Origin: Albidovulum aestuarii
GTDB lineage: Bacteria; Pseudomonadota; Alphaproteobacteria; Rhodobacterales; Rhodobacteraceae
Direction of reading: 5' to 3'
DNA length: 64,000 nucleotides
Assembly (NCBI RefSeq): GCF_029961185.1
Contig: NZ_JASBQQ010000001.1
Coordinates: 124,001 to 188,000, forward strand
A model generated the notes under the pieces. It saw nothing but the letters and a program-made list of their open reading frames with translations. It was not told where the DNA came from and searched no databases. A program made the position numbers and the translations under genes. Shown here piece after piece: positions 8,666-17,127 of this stretch; within the stretch, counting starts at the first letter, position 1, and each line of letters starts with the position of its first letter.

Positions 8666-8784
8666 GGAAGCCTTTGGTTATTCTGACATGCATGGCCGCG
8701 CCTGTCGGTGATGCCGTTTGGTTGACCGACGATGTGACTTCGGGTCCACCGCGTTCGGGTTTAGCAGGTGGCCTTGCCTTCTGA
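8662..8784 (+). CDS. Candidate 40-residue peptide between soxS and soxR
   Basis: A short ORF begins at an ATG overlapping the soxS stop (ATGA) and ends inside the annotated start of soxR. Its product opens MRKPLVILTCMAAPVGDA, which resembles a short export signal, followed by a polar tail of about 20 residues. The four-base overlap is the usual coupling arrangement. I recognise no family. It could also be untranslated spacer; that the downstream soxR start is itself uncertain leaves room for either reading. Confidence 0.35.
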   Translation: MRKPLVILTCMAAPVGDAVWLTDDVTSGPPRSGLAGGLAF

Positions 8785-9133
8785 CCGGGAACCGCTCACC
8801 GGCCCGAAAGCCGGTGACATGGGCTGCGGGCCGACGCTCGCGGACGATCTAGGTCCGCGCGCCGACGCGGCCGCCAATTTCCTCAAGGCACTCGCACATG
8901 AGGGGCGGCTGACCATACTCTGCCATCTGCTCGACGGTGAAAAGTCGGTGACAGAGCTTGAAACGCTCCTGGCCTCGCGTCAGGCTGCGGTCAGCCAGCA
9001 ATTGGCGCGGCTCAGGCTGGAGGGGCTCGTCCGTCCCCGGCGCGATGGAAAGGTGATATACTATTCGCTGAATGATCAGCGGACGGAACGCGTACTTGGG
9101 CTTCTGAACGACCTGTTCTGTCAGGACCCTTGA
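8768..9133 (+). CDS. soxR: SoxR, ArsR-family sulfur-responsive repressor of sox genes
   Basis: This winged-helix repressor (up to 121 residues) controls the sox operon and is relieved by persulfide-type signals. The HTH is in VTELETLLASRQAAVSQQLA, with wing residues RRDGKVIYYSL. Cys52 (TILCHLL) and Cys118 (DLFCQD) are 66 residues apart, the same spacing as the Cys41/Cys107 sensor pair I recall for Rhodobacter capsulatus SqrR, where a polysulfide bridge releases DNA. The GTG at 8768 lacks a convincing ribosome site; ATG at 8819 (104 residues) is an equally plausible start and keeps the whole domain. Probable targets are the palindromes upstream of soxX and between soxV and soxS. Confidence 0.88.
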   Translation: MALPSDREPLTGPKAGDMGCGPTLADDLGPRADAAANFLKALAHEGRLTILCHLLDGEKSVTELETLLASRQAAVSQQLARLRLEGLVRPRRDGKVIYYSLNDQRTERVLGLLNDLFCQDP

Positions 9134-9158
9134 AATAAGTCTCGGGGAGGAGACAGGA

Positions 9159-10205
9159 ATGGAGACGTTACCACCGGGCGTTCTGGCGGCCCTTGTCGGC
9201 CTCAGCGCGGGCGCGATTCTCGGCCTTGCGGCACGGCTTGGCGATTTCTGCACGCTTGGCGCGCTGGAAAGCGCGGCTTACGGCGCCGACCAGCGGCGGC
9301 TACGGCTTTGGGGAATCGTCCTTGGCGTGGCGATCATCGGTACCTTTCTGGCCGAGGCGGCGGGTCTCGCCGCGCCGACCGAGACCTTCTATCACACAAT
9401 CGGCTGGACCCCCTTTGCTTCGATCCTTGGTGGGCTGGTTTTCGGATACGGCATGGCGATGGCCGGGAATTGCGGTTTCGGGGCTTTGGTGCGGTTTGGC
9501 GGCGGCGATTTGCGGTCGCTTGTCGTTGTCGTGGTGATCGGGATATTCGCCTTCGTCACCCTATCGGGTCCCCTTGCCCCGTTGCGGGCCGCGATCTTTC
9601 CGCAAAACGATGCCACGGCGACGCAGGGTATCGCGCATTGGCTGGCGGCCCGGACCGGCCTGCCGCCCTTGATCTTCGCATTTGTCGTCGGTCTGGCCGC
9701 GTTGTCTTGGGCCCTCGTCCATGCGCCGCTTCGCCAAAAACCGGCGATGATCGCCTGGGGGGTGGCCGCGGGCCTGGCGGTCGTCTGGTGTTTTGTCGGC
9801 ACAACCTGGCTATGGCACGAGAGCTTTGGTGAGATCGGGGTAGAAGGACCGTCTTTCACCGCGCCCCTCGGCCGTACCATCATATTCTTCATGACCTCGA
9901 CCGCGGGCGGCATCAGCTTTTCGGTCGGCATGGTCGCGGGCGTCCTCGGCGGCGCTTTCGCGGGGTCCACAATCCGGGGACTTTTCCGATGGGAGGCTTG
10001 TGAGGACCCACGCGAACTTGGCCGTCAGGTCTCGGGCGCGGCGCTGATGGGAATCGGCGGCACCCTGGCGCTCGGATGCTCAGTTGGCCAAGGTGTGACC
10101 GCGATGGCGACCCTCGCCATCTCCGCCCCTGTAACACTGGCGGCAATCGCCGTGGGGGGGCTGTTCGGGCTCCGGCAACTCATCGGCGGCTTTCAACCCG
10201 ACTAG
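9159..10205 (+). CDS. TsuA-like (YeeE/YedE) thiosulfate/sulfur transporter
   Basis: A 348-residue polytopic membrane protein of the YeeE/YedE sulfur-transport family, starting at ATG 9159 after GGGGAGGAG. Three conserved cysteines characteristic of TsuA-type thiosulfate channels are present: Cys31 (LGDFCTLGAL), Cys105 (AGNCGFGALVRFGGGDLRS) and Cys307 (LALGCSVGQG). In TsuA such cysteines relay thiosulfate through the membrane. Placement 25 bases after soxR puts it under the same control, so it likely moves thiosulfate or another sulfur species across the inner membrane, linking sox metabolism with cytoplasmic sulfur sensing or assimilation. Some sox clusters name the gene soxT; exact substrate is unproven. 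Confidence 0.85.
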   Translation: METLPPGVLAALVGLSAGAILGLAARLGDFCTLGALESAAYGADQRRLRLWGIVLGVAIIGTFLAEAAGLAAPTETFYHTIGWTPFASILGGLVFGYGMAMAGNCGFGALVRFGGGDLRSLVVVVVIGIFAFVTLSGPLAPLRAAIFPQNDATATQGIAHWLAARTGLPPLIFAFVVGLAALSWALVHAPLRQKPAMIAWGVAAGLAVVWCFVGTTWLWHESFGEIGVEGPSFTAPLGRTIIFFMTSTAGGISFSVGMVAGVLGGAFAGSTIRGLFRWEACEDPRELGRQVSGAALMGIGGTLALGCSVGQGVTAMATLAISAPVTLAAIAVGGLFGLRQLIGGFQPD

Positions 10206-10233
10206 TGGTCAGGCCAGCACCAAATATAGGCAA

Positions 10234-10683
10234 TCAACCGCGTGGCCGTTCGCCCATCAGGTAACGGGGACCGGCGCCTTTGAGCCCGGCCTCGTCGTCG
10301 GGGTTATAGAGAGTGCAGCGTTCAAGCGAGAGACAACCGCAACCGATGCATCCGTCCAGCCGGTCGCGGAAATCCTGCATGAGGGCAATCCGCGCATCGA
10401 GCTCTGTCCGAAACCTGCTCGCCAACCTCTCCCAGTCGCGCACGTTTGGCGCGCGTCCCTCGGGCAGTTCCGCCAGTCGCGTGGCAATCTCGGCGATCGT
10501 GTAGCCAAGCTGCTGGGCGATCATCACGAAGGAAAGCCGCCTTATGTCTGAACGGGCAAACCGTCTCTGCCCCCCGGCATTGCGGCCCGGCCGAACCAGC
10601 CCGCGCTCCTCGTAAAACCGGATCGCCGACACCGAAAGCCCGGTTCTTTGCGACAATGCGCCTATCGTCAGTTCCCGCTCCAC
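10234..10683 (-). CDS. soxR: Redox-sensing SoxR (MerR family, [2Fe-2S])
   Basis: This is the superoxide/redox-cycling-drug sensor SoxR, unrelated to the ArsR-type sulfur SoxR 1.1 kb away despite the shared name. It has an N-terminal MerR helix-turn-helix (LTIGALSQRTGLSVSAIRFYEERGLV) and the diagnostic iron-sulfur motif CIGCGCLSLERC, i.e. C-x2-C-x-C-x5-C. I favour GTG at 10683 (149 residues) because GGAGG stands four bases before it; an ATG five codons upstream at 10698 is only eight bases from the operator. No target gene other than itself is adjacent, so autoregulation is likely. Confidence 0.9.
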   Translation of the reverse strand: MERELTIGALSQRTGLSVSAIRFYEERGLVRPGRNAGGQRRFARSDIRRLSFVMIAQQLGYTIAEIATRLAELPEGRAPNVRDWERLASRFRTELDARIALMQDFRDRLDGCIGCGCLSLERCTLYNPDDEAGLKGAGPRYLMGERPRG

Positions 10684-10706
10684 TTCGCCTCCGATCATCC
10701 GCCTGA

Positions 10707-10724
10707 CCTCAAGTTTAGTTGAGG
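10707..10724. promoter_or_regulatory. Sox box (redox SoxR operator)
   Basis: CCTCAAGTTTAGTTGAGG differs at two central positions from the Escherichia coli soxS promoter operator CCTCAAGTTAACTTGAGG. It lies directly upstream of the MerR-type soxR gene on the minus strand, the position expected for autoregulation. Recognition is by sequence match and context. Confidence 0.85.
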
Positions 10725-10760
10725 AATAGTCGGAAGCAACAAGCGAAGGGCCAAAGCGGC

Positions 10761-12572
10761 TTACGATCCGGCTTTTTCCTCAAGCATCAGCCATTCCTCC
10801 TCGGCTGCGGCAAGGGCAGCCTGACGTTCGGAAAGCCCTTCCGATGCGCGGCGGAACTTATCTGGCGACTTGTGGAAAAGGTCCGGGTCCGACAGGAAAT
10901 CCGACAGTTTGCCAATCTCTGCCTCCAGCCGCTCGATGATACCGGGTAAGGCATCCAGCCGGTGCTTTTCGGTGAAGGTGAGACCCTGCGATGCCTTCTG
11001 CGGCTTGGTCGCGGCGGGCGCGACGGGCTTCGCAATCTTGGGCGGCTTCGGCGCGGTCGAGACCTCTCCCCGCTGCGCCTGATAGTCCGTCCAGCCACCC
11101 GCATAGGCAATGGCGCCCCCCTCGCCTTCCATCGCGATGGTGGTCGTCGCCACCCGGTCGATGAAGTCGCGGTCATGGCTGACCAGCAGGACCGTGCCAT
11201 CATAGTCGCCGAGGATGTCCTGCAAGAGGTCAAGCGTCTCGACATCCAGATCGTTGGTCGGTTCGTCCAGAACAAGCAGGTTCGACGGTTTCGCCATGAT
11301 CCGCGCCAGCAGGAGCCGCGCGCGCTCGCCGCCGGAAAGCGACCCGATAGGTGCTCGCGCCTGCGCCTCGTCGAAAAGGAAATCTTTCAGATAGGCGACG
11401 ACATGTTTCGGCGTTCCGCGCACCATGACCTGATCCGACCGGCCCGAGACCGCCATATCGGGGTCGTTCACCAGCCCGTCCCAAAGTGTCATGTTCAGAT
11501 CGAGCGTGGCTCGCGCCTGATCGAACACCGCCATTTCCAGCTTCGTGCCATGGTGAACGCTGCCACTGTCCGGCGCGACCTCGCCGGTCAGCATCTTCAG
11601 AAGCGTCGTCTTGCCTACGCCGTTCGGGCCGACAAAGGCGACGCGATCGCCGCGCAAAACCTTCAGATCAAACAGCTTCAGGATCACCTTTTCACCGAAA
11701 ACCTTTGAAATTCCTTTCGCTTCGATCACCAGCTTGCCCGAGGTCTGGCCACTCTCCAAAGCCAGATCGGCCGTGCCCTGCCGCCGGATCATCGCCGCGC
11801 GTTCGGCCCGCATCGCCTGAAGCGCCCTGAGCCGCCCCTGATTGCGCTTGCGCCGGGCCGAAATACCCTCCACCGCCCAGCGTCCCTCGGACTTGATCCG
11901 GCGTTCCAGCTTGTGGCGGGCAAGGTCTTCCTCGGCCCAGACCGTCTCGCGCCAGTCCTCGAACGCCTCAAAGCCCCTCTCGCTGCGCCGCACCTCGCCC
12001 CGGTCGATCCAGAGCGTGGCCTTCGTCAGTGCACGCAGGAAGGCACGGTCATGGCTGATAATGACATAGGCGGCGCGGGTTTCCTTAAGCTCGGCTTCCA
12101 GCCAGCCGATGGCCTGAATGTCGAGATGGTTCGTGGGCTCATCCAGCAGCATCAGCTCCGGCGCCTCGGCCAGCAGCTTGGCAAGCGCCGCACGGCGCCG
12201 TTCACCGCCCGAGGCGGCTGAGACCTTCGTCGCCGGATCGAATTTCAGACCTTCGGCGACGACGTCGACTTTGTAAGCCTCGGTCTCCGGCAGGCCCGAC
12301 GCGGCGAAGTCGCCGAGCGTTTCAAAGGCCGAAAGGTCCGGTTCCTGCTCCATATACCCAACGGTCACGCCCGGCGGCACGACGCGGGACCCGGCATCGG
12401 CCTCCACCAGCCCCGCCATCACCTTCATCAGGGTCGATTTCCCCGATCCGTTGCGGCCGACCAAAGCGACCCGGTCGCCCGGCTGAACGGTCAGGTCGAG
12501 CCCGTCGAAAACGGGGTTCCCACCGAAAGTCAGCGAGATACCGGAGAGCTGAAGAAGCGGAGCGCGTGCCAT
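10761..12572 (-). CDS. ABC-F family ATPase (Uup-like)
   Basis: A soluble double-ATPase protein without membrane domains. Walker A motifs are GRNGSGKS (residues about 39-46) and [11 protein letters not shown] signatures are SGGERRRAA and [11 protein letters not shown]; Walker B blocks are [11 protein letters not shown] and [11 protein letters not shown]. The region between the cassettes is basic (the ABC-F linker), and the C terminus is a predicted coiled coil, which with the Pro/Lys-rich tether is the Uup layout. ABC-F proteins act on ribosomes or, for Uup, on ribosome/branched-DNA related functions. The ATG at 12572 (603 residues) matches the family start; an in-frame ORF extends 18 codons further without support. 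Confidence 0.88.
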   Translation of the reverse strand: MARAPLLQLSGISLTFGGNPVFDGLDLTVQPGDRVALVGRNGSGKSTLMKVMAGLVEADAGSRVVPPGVTVGYMEQEPDLSAFETLGDFAASGLPETEAYKVDVVAEGLKFDPATKVSAASGGERRRAALAKLLAEAPELMLLDEPTNHLDIQAIGWLEAELKETRAAYVIISHDRAFLRALTKATLWIDRGEVRRSERGFEAFEDWRETVWAEEDLARHKLERRIKSEGRWAVEGISARRKRNQGRLRALQAMRAERAAMIRRQGTADLALESGQTSGKLVIEAKGISKVFGEKVILKLFDLKVLRGDRVAFVGPNGVGKTTLLKMLTGEVAPDSGSVHHGTKLEMAVFDQARATLDLNMTLWDGLVNDPDMAVSGRSDQVMVRGTPKHVVAYLKDFLFDEAQARAPIGSLSGGERARLLLARIMAKPSNLLVLDEPTNDLDVETLDLLQDILGDYDGTVLLVSHDRDFIDRVATTTIAMEGEGGAIAYAGGWTDYQAQRGEVSTAPKPPKIAKPVAPAATKPQKASQGLTFTEKHRLDALPGIIERLEAEIGKLSDFLSDPDLFHKSPDKFRRASEGLSERQAALAAAEEEWLMLEEKAGS

Positions 12573-12765
12573 GGCCGCCCAGCTACCCGGCCCGATGCGC
12601 GGCGTCAACGGCTCCCGGCGACACATCGCGGTCTCGCCAGTACCGTCGGTAATGCGGAGCAGTTACACTGCGCAGATCCTTGCCTCCGGGGATGTCCGCA
12701 GTTGCGAAACCGCGTCAATCCTTGCAAAAGGGGCGCGCAGATCCGGAAAGGAATCGATCCCGCCC

Positions 12766-13458
12766 ATGACCATGCTTTCGACCTTCATCAAGCCGATGCA
12801 TCGGGAAGGATACCGCTTCGTCGGTATCTTCACGGCGGTCACTCTGGTTCTGTTCCTGATCTGGCAGCCGCTTGGCTGGATCGGCGTGGGCCTTACGGTC
12901 TGGTGTTATTACTTCTTCCGCGACCCGAACCGCGTGACACCAGTGCGCGAAGGGCTGATCATCTCGCCCGCCGATGGCGTCGTGCAGATGATCGGCAGGT
13001 TCGCCCCTCCCGAGGAACTGGGACTGGGCACCGAACCGATGACGCGCGTCGCGGTGTTCATGAATGTTTTCAACTGCCATGTGAACCGCGCCCCCATCGC
13101 AGGCCGCATCGAGAAGATCGCCTATCGGCCGGGGAAGTTCCTCAATGCCTCGCTCGACAAGGCAAGCGTGGACAACGAAAGAAACGGCCTCACGATCCGG
13201 ATGGAGGATGGCCGCGCCATCGGCGTGGTGCAGATCGCGGGCCTCGTCGCCCGCCGCATCGTCTGCGAGGTGCAGGAAGGTCAGGCCATCGGCACCGGCG
13301 AACGCTTCGGCATGATCCGGTTCGGCTCGCGCCTCGACATCTACCTGCCGGAAGGTGTCTCGCCGCTCGTCGCGGTGGGCCAGTCGACCATTGCGGGTGA
13401 AACGGTGCTGGCCGATCTGGTCAGCGATGAACCTGCACGCGCCGGGGCGGGGCGGTAG
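12766..13458 (+). CDS. psd: Phosphatidylserine decarboxylase (short type)
   Basis: Psd converts phosphatidylserine to phosphatidylethanolamine at the inner membrane. The 230-residue protein starts [16 protein letters not shown], has an N-terminal hydrophobic hairpin ([20 protein letters not shown]), conserved blocks FFRDPNR, SPADGVV and the self-cleavage site in [11 protein letters not shown], where Gly-Ser scission makes the pyruvoyl group. Length fits the short alphaproteobacterial/archaeal-type Psd. Start at ATG 12766 was chosen over an ORF extension to 12571 because the extension would overlap the start of the ABC-F gene and has no similarity. Followed after two bases by pssA. Confidence 0.93.
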   Translation: MTMLSTFIKPMHREGYRFVGIFTAVTLVLFLIWQPLGWIGVGLTVWCYYFFRDPNRVTPVREGLIISPADGVVQMIGRFAPPEELGLGTEPMTRVAVFMNVFNCHVNRAPIAGRIEKIAYRPGKFLNASLDKASVDNERNGLTIRMEDGRAIGVVQIAGLVARRIVCEVQEGQAIGTGERFGMIRFGSRLDIYLPEGVSPLVAVGQSTIAGETVLADLVSDEPARAGAGR

Positions 13459-13460
13459 GC

Positions 13461-14234
13461 ATGAACGATCAGCCGCGCCACGACCGCGACTCTGACACCC
13501 AGCCCTTCTTGGCGCTGGTGCCCAACATGGTGACGATGATCGGGCTCTGCGCCGGGCTGACCGCGATCCGCTTCGTGCTGGCAGGCAATTTCGAGATGGC
13601 CGTAGGGCTGATCATCTTCTCGGCCGTGATCGACGGGCTCGACGGGCTTCTCGCACGGCGCCTGAAAGCGACAAGCGATATCGGCGCGCAGCTTGATTCC
13701 CTGTCCGATTTCCTGAATTTCGGCGTGGCGCCGGGGCTGCTGGTCTACCAATTTGCGCTGGCCAACAGCGAACGAATGGGAAGCTGGGTTGTCGTTCTGC
13801 TTTACGCAAGCTGCACCTGCCTGCGGCTGGCCCGATTCAACGTCGCCCAAAATCAGGCGGTCACGACCGGGATCAAACCGCCCGCGCATTTCGTGGGCGT
13901 TCCGGCGCCTGCGGGCGCGATGATGGCGCTGATGCCGGTCTTTCTCGCTTTCGAGACCGGGCTTGACCCGGCGAAGTACCCGTTCCTGACGGGGTTCTAC
14001 CTAGGTGTGGTCGGCCTCCTGATGGTCAGCCGCCTGCCCACCTTTTCACCGAAGTCACTGCGCGTTCCAAAAGAGCGGACGAGCCTGATCCTGATCGCTC
14101 TGGCACTGATTATCGGTGTACTGCTAACCCGGTTCTGGCTGTCACTGATCCTGCTCGGACTGATCTACGTTCTTTCCCTTATCTTTTCATTTTACAAAGT
14201 TCTCGCGGCCCGCCGCCGCGGCCCGGCCGACTGA
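13461..14234 (+). CDS. pssA: CDP-diacylglycerol-serine O-phosphatidyltransferase
   Basis: PssA makes phosphatidylserine from CDP-diacylglycerol and serine, the step before Psd. The 257-residue membrane protein has the CDP-alcohol phosphotransferase signature D-G-x2-A-R-x8-G-x3-D-x3-D in DGLDGLLARRLKATSDIG, with the remaining Asp residues in QLDSLSDF. Roughly eight hydrophobic segments follow. The order psd-pssA-pmtA places three successive phospholipid steps in one operon. Confidence 0.95.
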   Translation: MNDQPRHDRDSDTQPFLALVPNMVTMIGLCAGLTAIRFVLAGNFEMAVGLIIFSAVIDGLDGLLARRLKATSDIGAQLDSLSDFLNFGVAPGLLVYQFALANSERMGSWVVVLLYASCTCLRLARFNVAQNQAVTTGIKPPAHFVGVPAPAGAMMALMPVFLAFETGLDPAKYPFLTGFYLGVVGLLMVSRLPTFSPKSLRVPKERTSLILIALALIIGVLLTRFWLSLILLGLIYVLSLIFSFYKVLAARRRGPAD

Positions 14235-14245
14235 AAGGAACCACG

Positions 14246-14881
14246 TTGGAGCTCGCCGCAGTGAAGACCAGTTACAAGTACTGGGCCCCGATCTACGATT
14301 ACACATTCGGTCTGATCACGCGGCCCGGCCGGCGGCGGATGGTCGACTACATCAACAGCCGTTCGGGCCGGGTGCTGGAAATTGGCGTCGGCACGGGCCT
14401 GTCGCTTGACCGCTATCACACGCATCTGGATATCACTGGCATCGACGTGTCTCCCGACATGCTCGACAAGGCGCGTGAAAAGGTCGCCGAGAAGGGTCTG
14501 ACCCATGTCACCCGCATTTCCGAGATGGACGCGCGCACGCTGGCATTCCCGGACGATCATTTCGACACGGTAGTGGCCATGTATCTGGTTTCGGTGGTGC
14601 CGGAACCGGAACGCGTGCTTGCCGAAATGGCACGGGTCTGCAAACCAGGTGGCGAGGTTCTGATCGTCAATCATTTCGCCCGCGAAACGGGGCTGCTCGC
14701 CGCGCTGGAAAGGCTTTTCGCGCCGCTGGCCAATATCATCGGCTGGCATTCGGATTTCGCGATGGAGCGGGTTTTAGGCGAGCGGGCACTGGAAACGGTC
14801 GGCATCCAGAATGTCGCCCCCTTCGGCATGTTCACCTTCCTCCGCCAGCGCAAGCGCGCGGCAGACGCAGCGGCAGCCTGA
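14246..14881 (+). CDS. pmtA: Phosphatidylethanolamine N-methyltransferase (Rhodobacter PmtA type)
   Basis: A soluble class I SAM-dependent methyltransferase of 211 residues with motif I VLEIGVGTGLSL, motif II ITGIDVSPDML and post-motif DDHFDTVVAMYLVSVV. It resembles PmtA of Rhodobacter sphaeroides, which methylates phosphatidylethanolamine three times to phosphatidylcholine; the location directly after psd and pssA supports this. The start is TTG at 14246, six bases after AAAGGAA; GTG at 14261 is an alternative. The stretch YWAPIYDYTFGLITRPGR matches the family N terminus. Confidence 0.9.
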   Translation: MELAAVKTSYKYWAPIYDYTFGLITRPGRRRMVDYINSRSGRVLEIGVGTGLSLDRYHTHLDITGIDVSPDMLDKAREKVAEKGLTHVTRISEMDARTLAFPDDHFDTVVAMYLVSVVPEPERVLAEMARVCKPGGEVLIVNHFARETGLLAALERLFAPLANIIGWHSDFAMERVLGERALETVGIQNVAPFGMFTFLRQRKRAADAAAA

Positions 14882-14925
14882 AGCAGGGGCTGAACGCGCC
14901 CTTCTCCGACGTGATTCACAAATGA

Positions 14926-14952
14926 AAAGGCCGCGCTTGCTGCGCGGCCTTT
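14926..14952. terminator. Bidirectional intrinsic terminator between pmtA and tig
   Basis: An 11-bp stem AAAGGCCGCGC / GCGCGGCCTTT with a short loop lies between the convergent pmtA and tig genes. Read on the minus strand it is followed by a T-run, so it best serves tig; on the plus strand the closing TTT is shorter. Confidence 0.8.
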
Positions 14953-14976
14953 CGAGTCTATCAATGTCGGTTCGGA

Positions 14977-16311
14977 TCAGAGCTCGTCGAGCGCCTCGAC
15001 AGCCTTTTGCAACTTGTCCTTCGACACTTCCTTCTCGGTCACCTTGGCGCCCGCGACGACCAGATCGACGACCTTGTCTTCGAAGATCGGCGCGCGCAGC
15101 TGCTGTTGCATCTGCGGATTCTTCTGAACGAATTCAAAGAACGCGCGTTCCTGTCCCGGATACTGACGGGCCTGCATCATCACCGCCTGCGTCATCTCGC
15201 TGTCGGTGACCTCGACATTTTCCTTGCGTCCGATCTCAGCCAGCAGGAGGCCAAGACGCACCCGACGCTCGGCCAGCGACTTGTGCTCGTCCGTCGGCTC
15301 GATCGCACCGTGGTCGTGGCCGTGATGGTCGGGGTTCTCGTCATGCCAGAGCTGGTGGGCGATCTGACCGGCCTCGGCCTCGACGAGGCTCGGCGGCAGG
15401 TCGAACTTCACCAACTTGTCGAGCTGGTCGAGAAGCGCACGCTTCATCACCTGACGCGAGGCGCCGACATATTCCGCTTCCAGACGCTCCGTGATCTGAC
15501 CCTTCAGGGCCTCAAGGCTTTCGGCCCCGAACTGCTTGGCAAGCTCATCGTCGATCTCGGCGGGCTTCGCGCCCTTCACGGCCTTTACGGTGCAGTCAAA
15601 GACGGCTTCTTTGCCCGCCAGATGCTTCGCGCCGTATTCCGCCGGGAAGGACACCTTGACGGCCACTTCGTCACCGGCCTTGGCGCCAACAAGCTGTTCC
15701 TCGAAGCCCGGAATGAAAGAGCCGGAGCCAAGCTCCAGCGGGTAATCCTCGCCTGCGCCACCTTCAAAGGCCTCGCCGTCGATCTTGCCCACGAAGTCGA
15801 TCACGACCTGATCGCCGTCCTTGGCCTTGGTGCCCTTCTTCTTGTCCTCGAAGTTCTTCGCGGACTTCGCAAGGTTCTCCAGCGCCTCGGTCACGGCCTT
15901 TTCGTCGGCCTTCACCACGAGCTTTTCCAGCTTGACCTTGGATACGTCGACTTCCGGGATCTCGGGCAGCGCCTCATAGGACATCTCGACGACGACATCG
16001 TCGCCCTCTTTCCAGTTTTCGCCGCCCTGCATCTCGACCTTCGGCTGCAAAGCCGGGCGATCGCCGGTCGTGTCGAAATGCGATTTCATCGCACCGTCGA
16101 TCGCGTCCTGCATCGCATCGCCAAGAATACGCGGCCCGAACTGCTTTTTCAGCAGCGCCATCGGCACCTTTCCCTTGCGGAAGCCCTTCATCTCGACATC
16201 CGGCTGCGCCTCGATGAGCTTTTCATTGACCTTCGCGTCAAGATCGGCGGCCGGCACGGTGATCGTGTAGCTGCGCTTGAGGCCGTCTTTCAGGGTCTCG
16301 GTGACCTGCAT
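14977..16311 (-). CDS. tig: Trigger factor, ribosome-associated chaperone
   Basis: Trigger factor (444 residues) binds at the ribosomal exit tunnel and folds nascent proteins. The N-terminal ribosome-binding domain carries [16 protein letters not shown] (the family FRxGKxP signature, near residues 44-50); a central FKBP-like peptidyl-prolyl isomerase domain ([20 protein letters not shown]) and a long helical C-terminal domain follow. The ATG at 16311 lies 20 bases from the neighbouring tRNA-Leu. A bidirectional hairpin terminator follows the stop. Confidence 0.97.
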   Translation of the reverse strand: MQVTETLKDGLKRSYTITVPAADLDAKVNEKLIEAQPDVEMKGFRKGKVPMALLKKQFGPRILGDAMQDAIDGAMKSHFDTTGDRPALQPKVEMQGGENWKEGDDVVVEMSYEALPEIPEVDVSKVKLEKLVVKADEKAVTEALENLAKSAKNFEDKKKGTKAKDGDQVVIDFVGKIDGEAFEGGAGEDYPLELGSGSFIPGFEEQLVGAKAGDEVAVKVSFPAEYGAKHLAGKEAVFDCTVKAVKGAKPAEIDDELAKQFGAESLEALKGQITERLEAEYVGASRQVMKRALLDQLDKLVKFDLPPSLVEAEAGQIAHQLWHDENPDHHGHDHGAIEPTDEHKSLAERRVRLGLLLAEIGRKENVEVTDSEMTQAVMMQARQYPGQERAFFEFVQKNPQMQQQLRAPIFEDKVVDLVVAGAKVTEKEVSKDKLQKAVEALDEL

Positions 16312-16330
16312 TCCTTCGTCCTTTTATCCA

Positions 16331-16415
16331 TGGTGCGGGTGGAGGGACTTGAACCCCCACGCCTTGCGGCGCCAGAACCTAAATCTGGTGCGTCTGCCAA
16401 TTTCGCCACACCCGC
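16331..16415 (-). tRNA. tRNA-Leu (UAG)
   Basis: An 85-nt class II tRNA with encoded CCA. Acceptor stem GCGGGTG pairs with CACCCGC; the anticodon arm CCAGA-TTTAGGT-TCTGG gives anticodon UAG; a variable arm (GGCGCCGCAAGGCGT) and the T arm GGGGGTTCAAGTCCC follow. Confidence 0.97.
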
Positions 16416-16584
16416 GATGCCCAAAGAGGCGGGTCCAGTGGATCCGCCCCCGAAATCCGCGCCCTTCTAGCAAGTCTCGCTGGGCGATGCGAGCGGAAAA
16501 AGCGCCCCGGAAATGGCACCGGGCCAGCGCAATCTTGACATATTCCGATCCGATCATCGGTTTTGGGATAGGACGGGGAAAACC

Positions 16585-17082
16585 ATGACACATATGGCAA
16601 GGGAACATATCGCGTCTGAACGGGCCGATGCCGTACAGGCGCCGGTTCGCGGGATTGCGGCCGGAACCGTGGTGCTGACGCTCGACGGGGCCATGCCGGT
16701 CGATTTCCTGATGCCGGGCGACCGGGTCGTGACGCGCGAAGGGATGCGCGTTCTGCGTGAGGTTCATGTGCACCGCTATTCCGGTCCCGCGATCTGTGTG
16801 AAGGCTGGCGCACTTGGACATGACCGGCCAGAGCAGGATCTGGTCCTGCCCGAGTCGACCGAGGTTTTGGTCCGTGACTGGCGGGCCGAGGCGCTCTTCG
16901 ATCAGGATCAGGCGCTGGTCCCGATCGCACGGCTTGCCGATGGTGAGTTTATCGCCCCCACCACGACGCTCTCGATGCGGCTATATGAACTGCGCTTCGA
17001 CAGCGAACAGGTGGTCTACGCGGAAGGTCTGGAACTGGCCTGCCCTGCCGTCGAGGCTGAGGCCCGGATCGCCGCAGAATAA
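16585..17082 (+). CDS. Degenerate Hint-domain protein lacking the catalytic cysteine
   Basis: A 165-residue protein with the opening of a Rhodobacteraceae-type Hint (hedgehog/intein) domain: GTVVLTLDGAMPVDFLMPGDRVVTREG, followed by a strand pattern like that of Hint_2 proteins. Normal members have a catalytic Cys just before the GT of this block (CFTPGT); here the residues are GIAAGT, with no cysteine. The usual SPxHR motif region reads VLPESTEVLVRDW, lacking its histidine. Thus self-processing is not expected. ATG 16585 follows GGACGGGGA. No partner gene is adjacent (tRNA-Leu behind, convergent ispG ahead). Function unknown. Confidence 0.7.
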   Translation: MTHMAREHIASERADAVQAPVRGIAAGTVVLTLDGAMPVDFLMPGDRVVTREGMRVLREVHVHRYSGPAICVKAGALGHDRPEQDLVLPESTEVLVRDWRAEALFDQDQALVPIARLADGEFIAPTTTLSMRLYELRFDSEQVVYAEGLELACPAVEAEARIAAE

Positions 17083-17127
17083 GCCCGAGAGATTAGACGG
17101 GTTTTACCCCACCCCGGCTACCGGATC

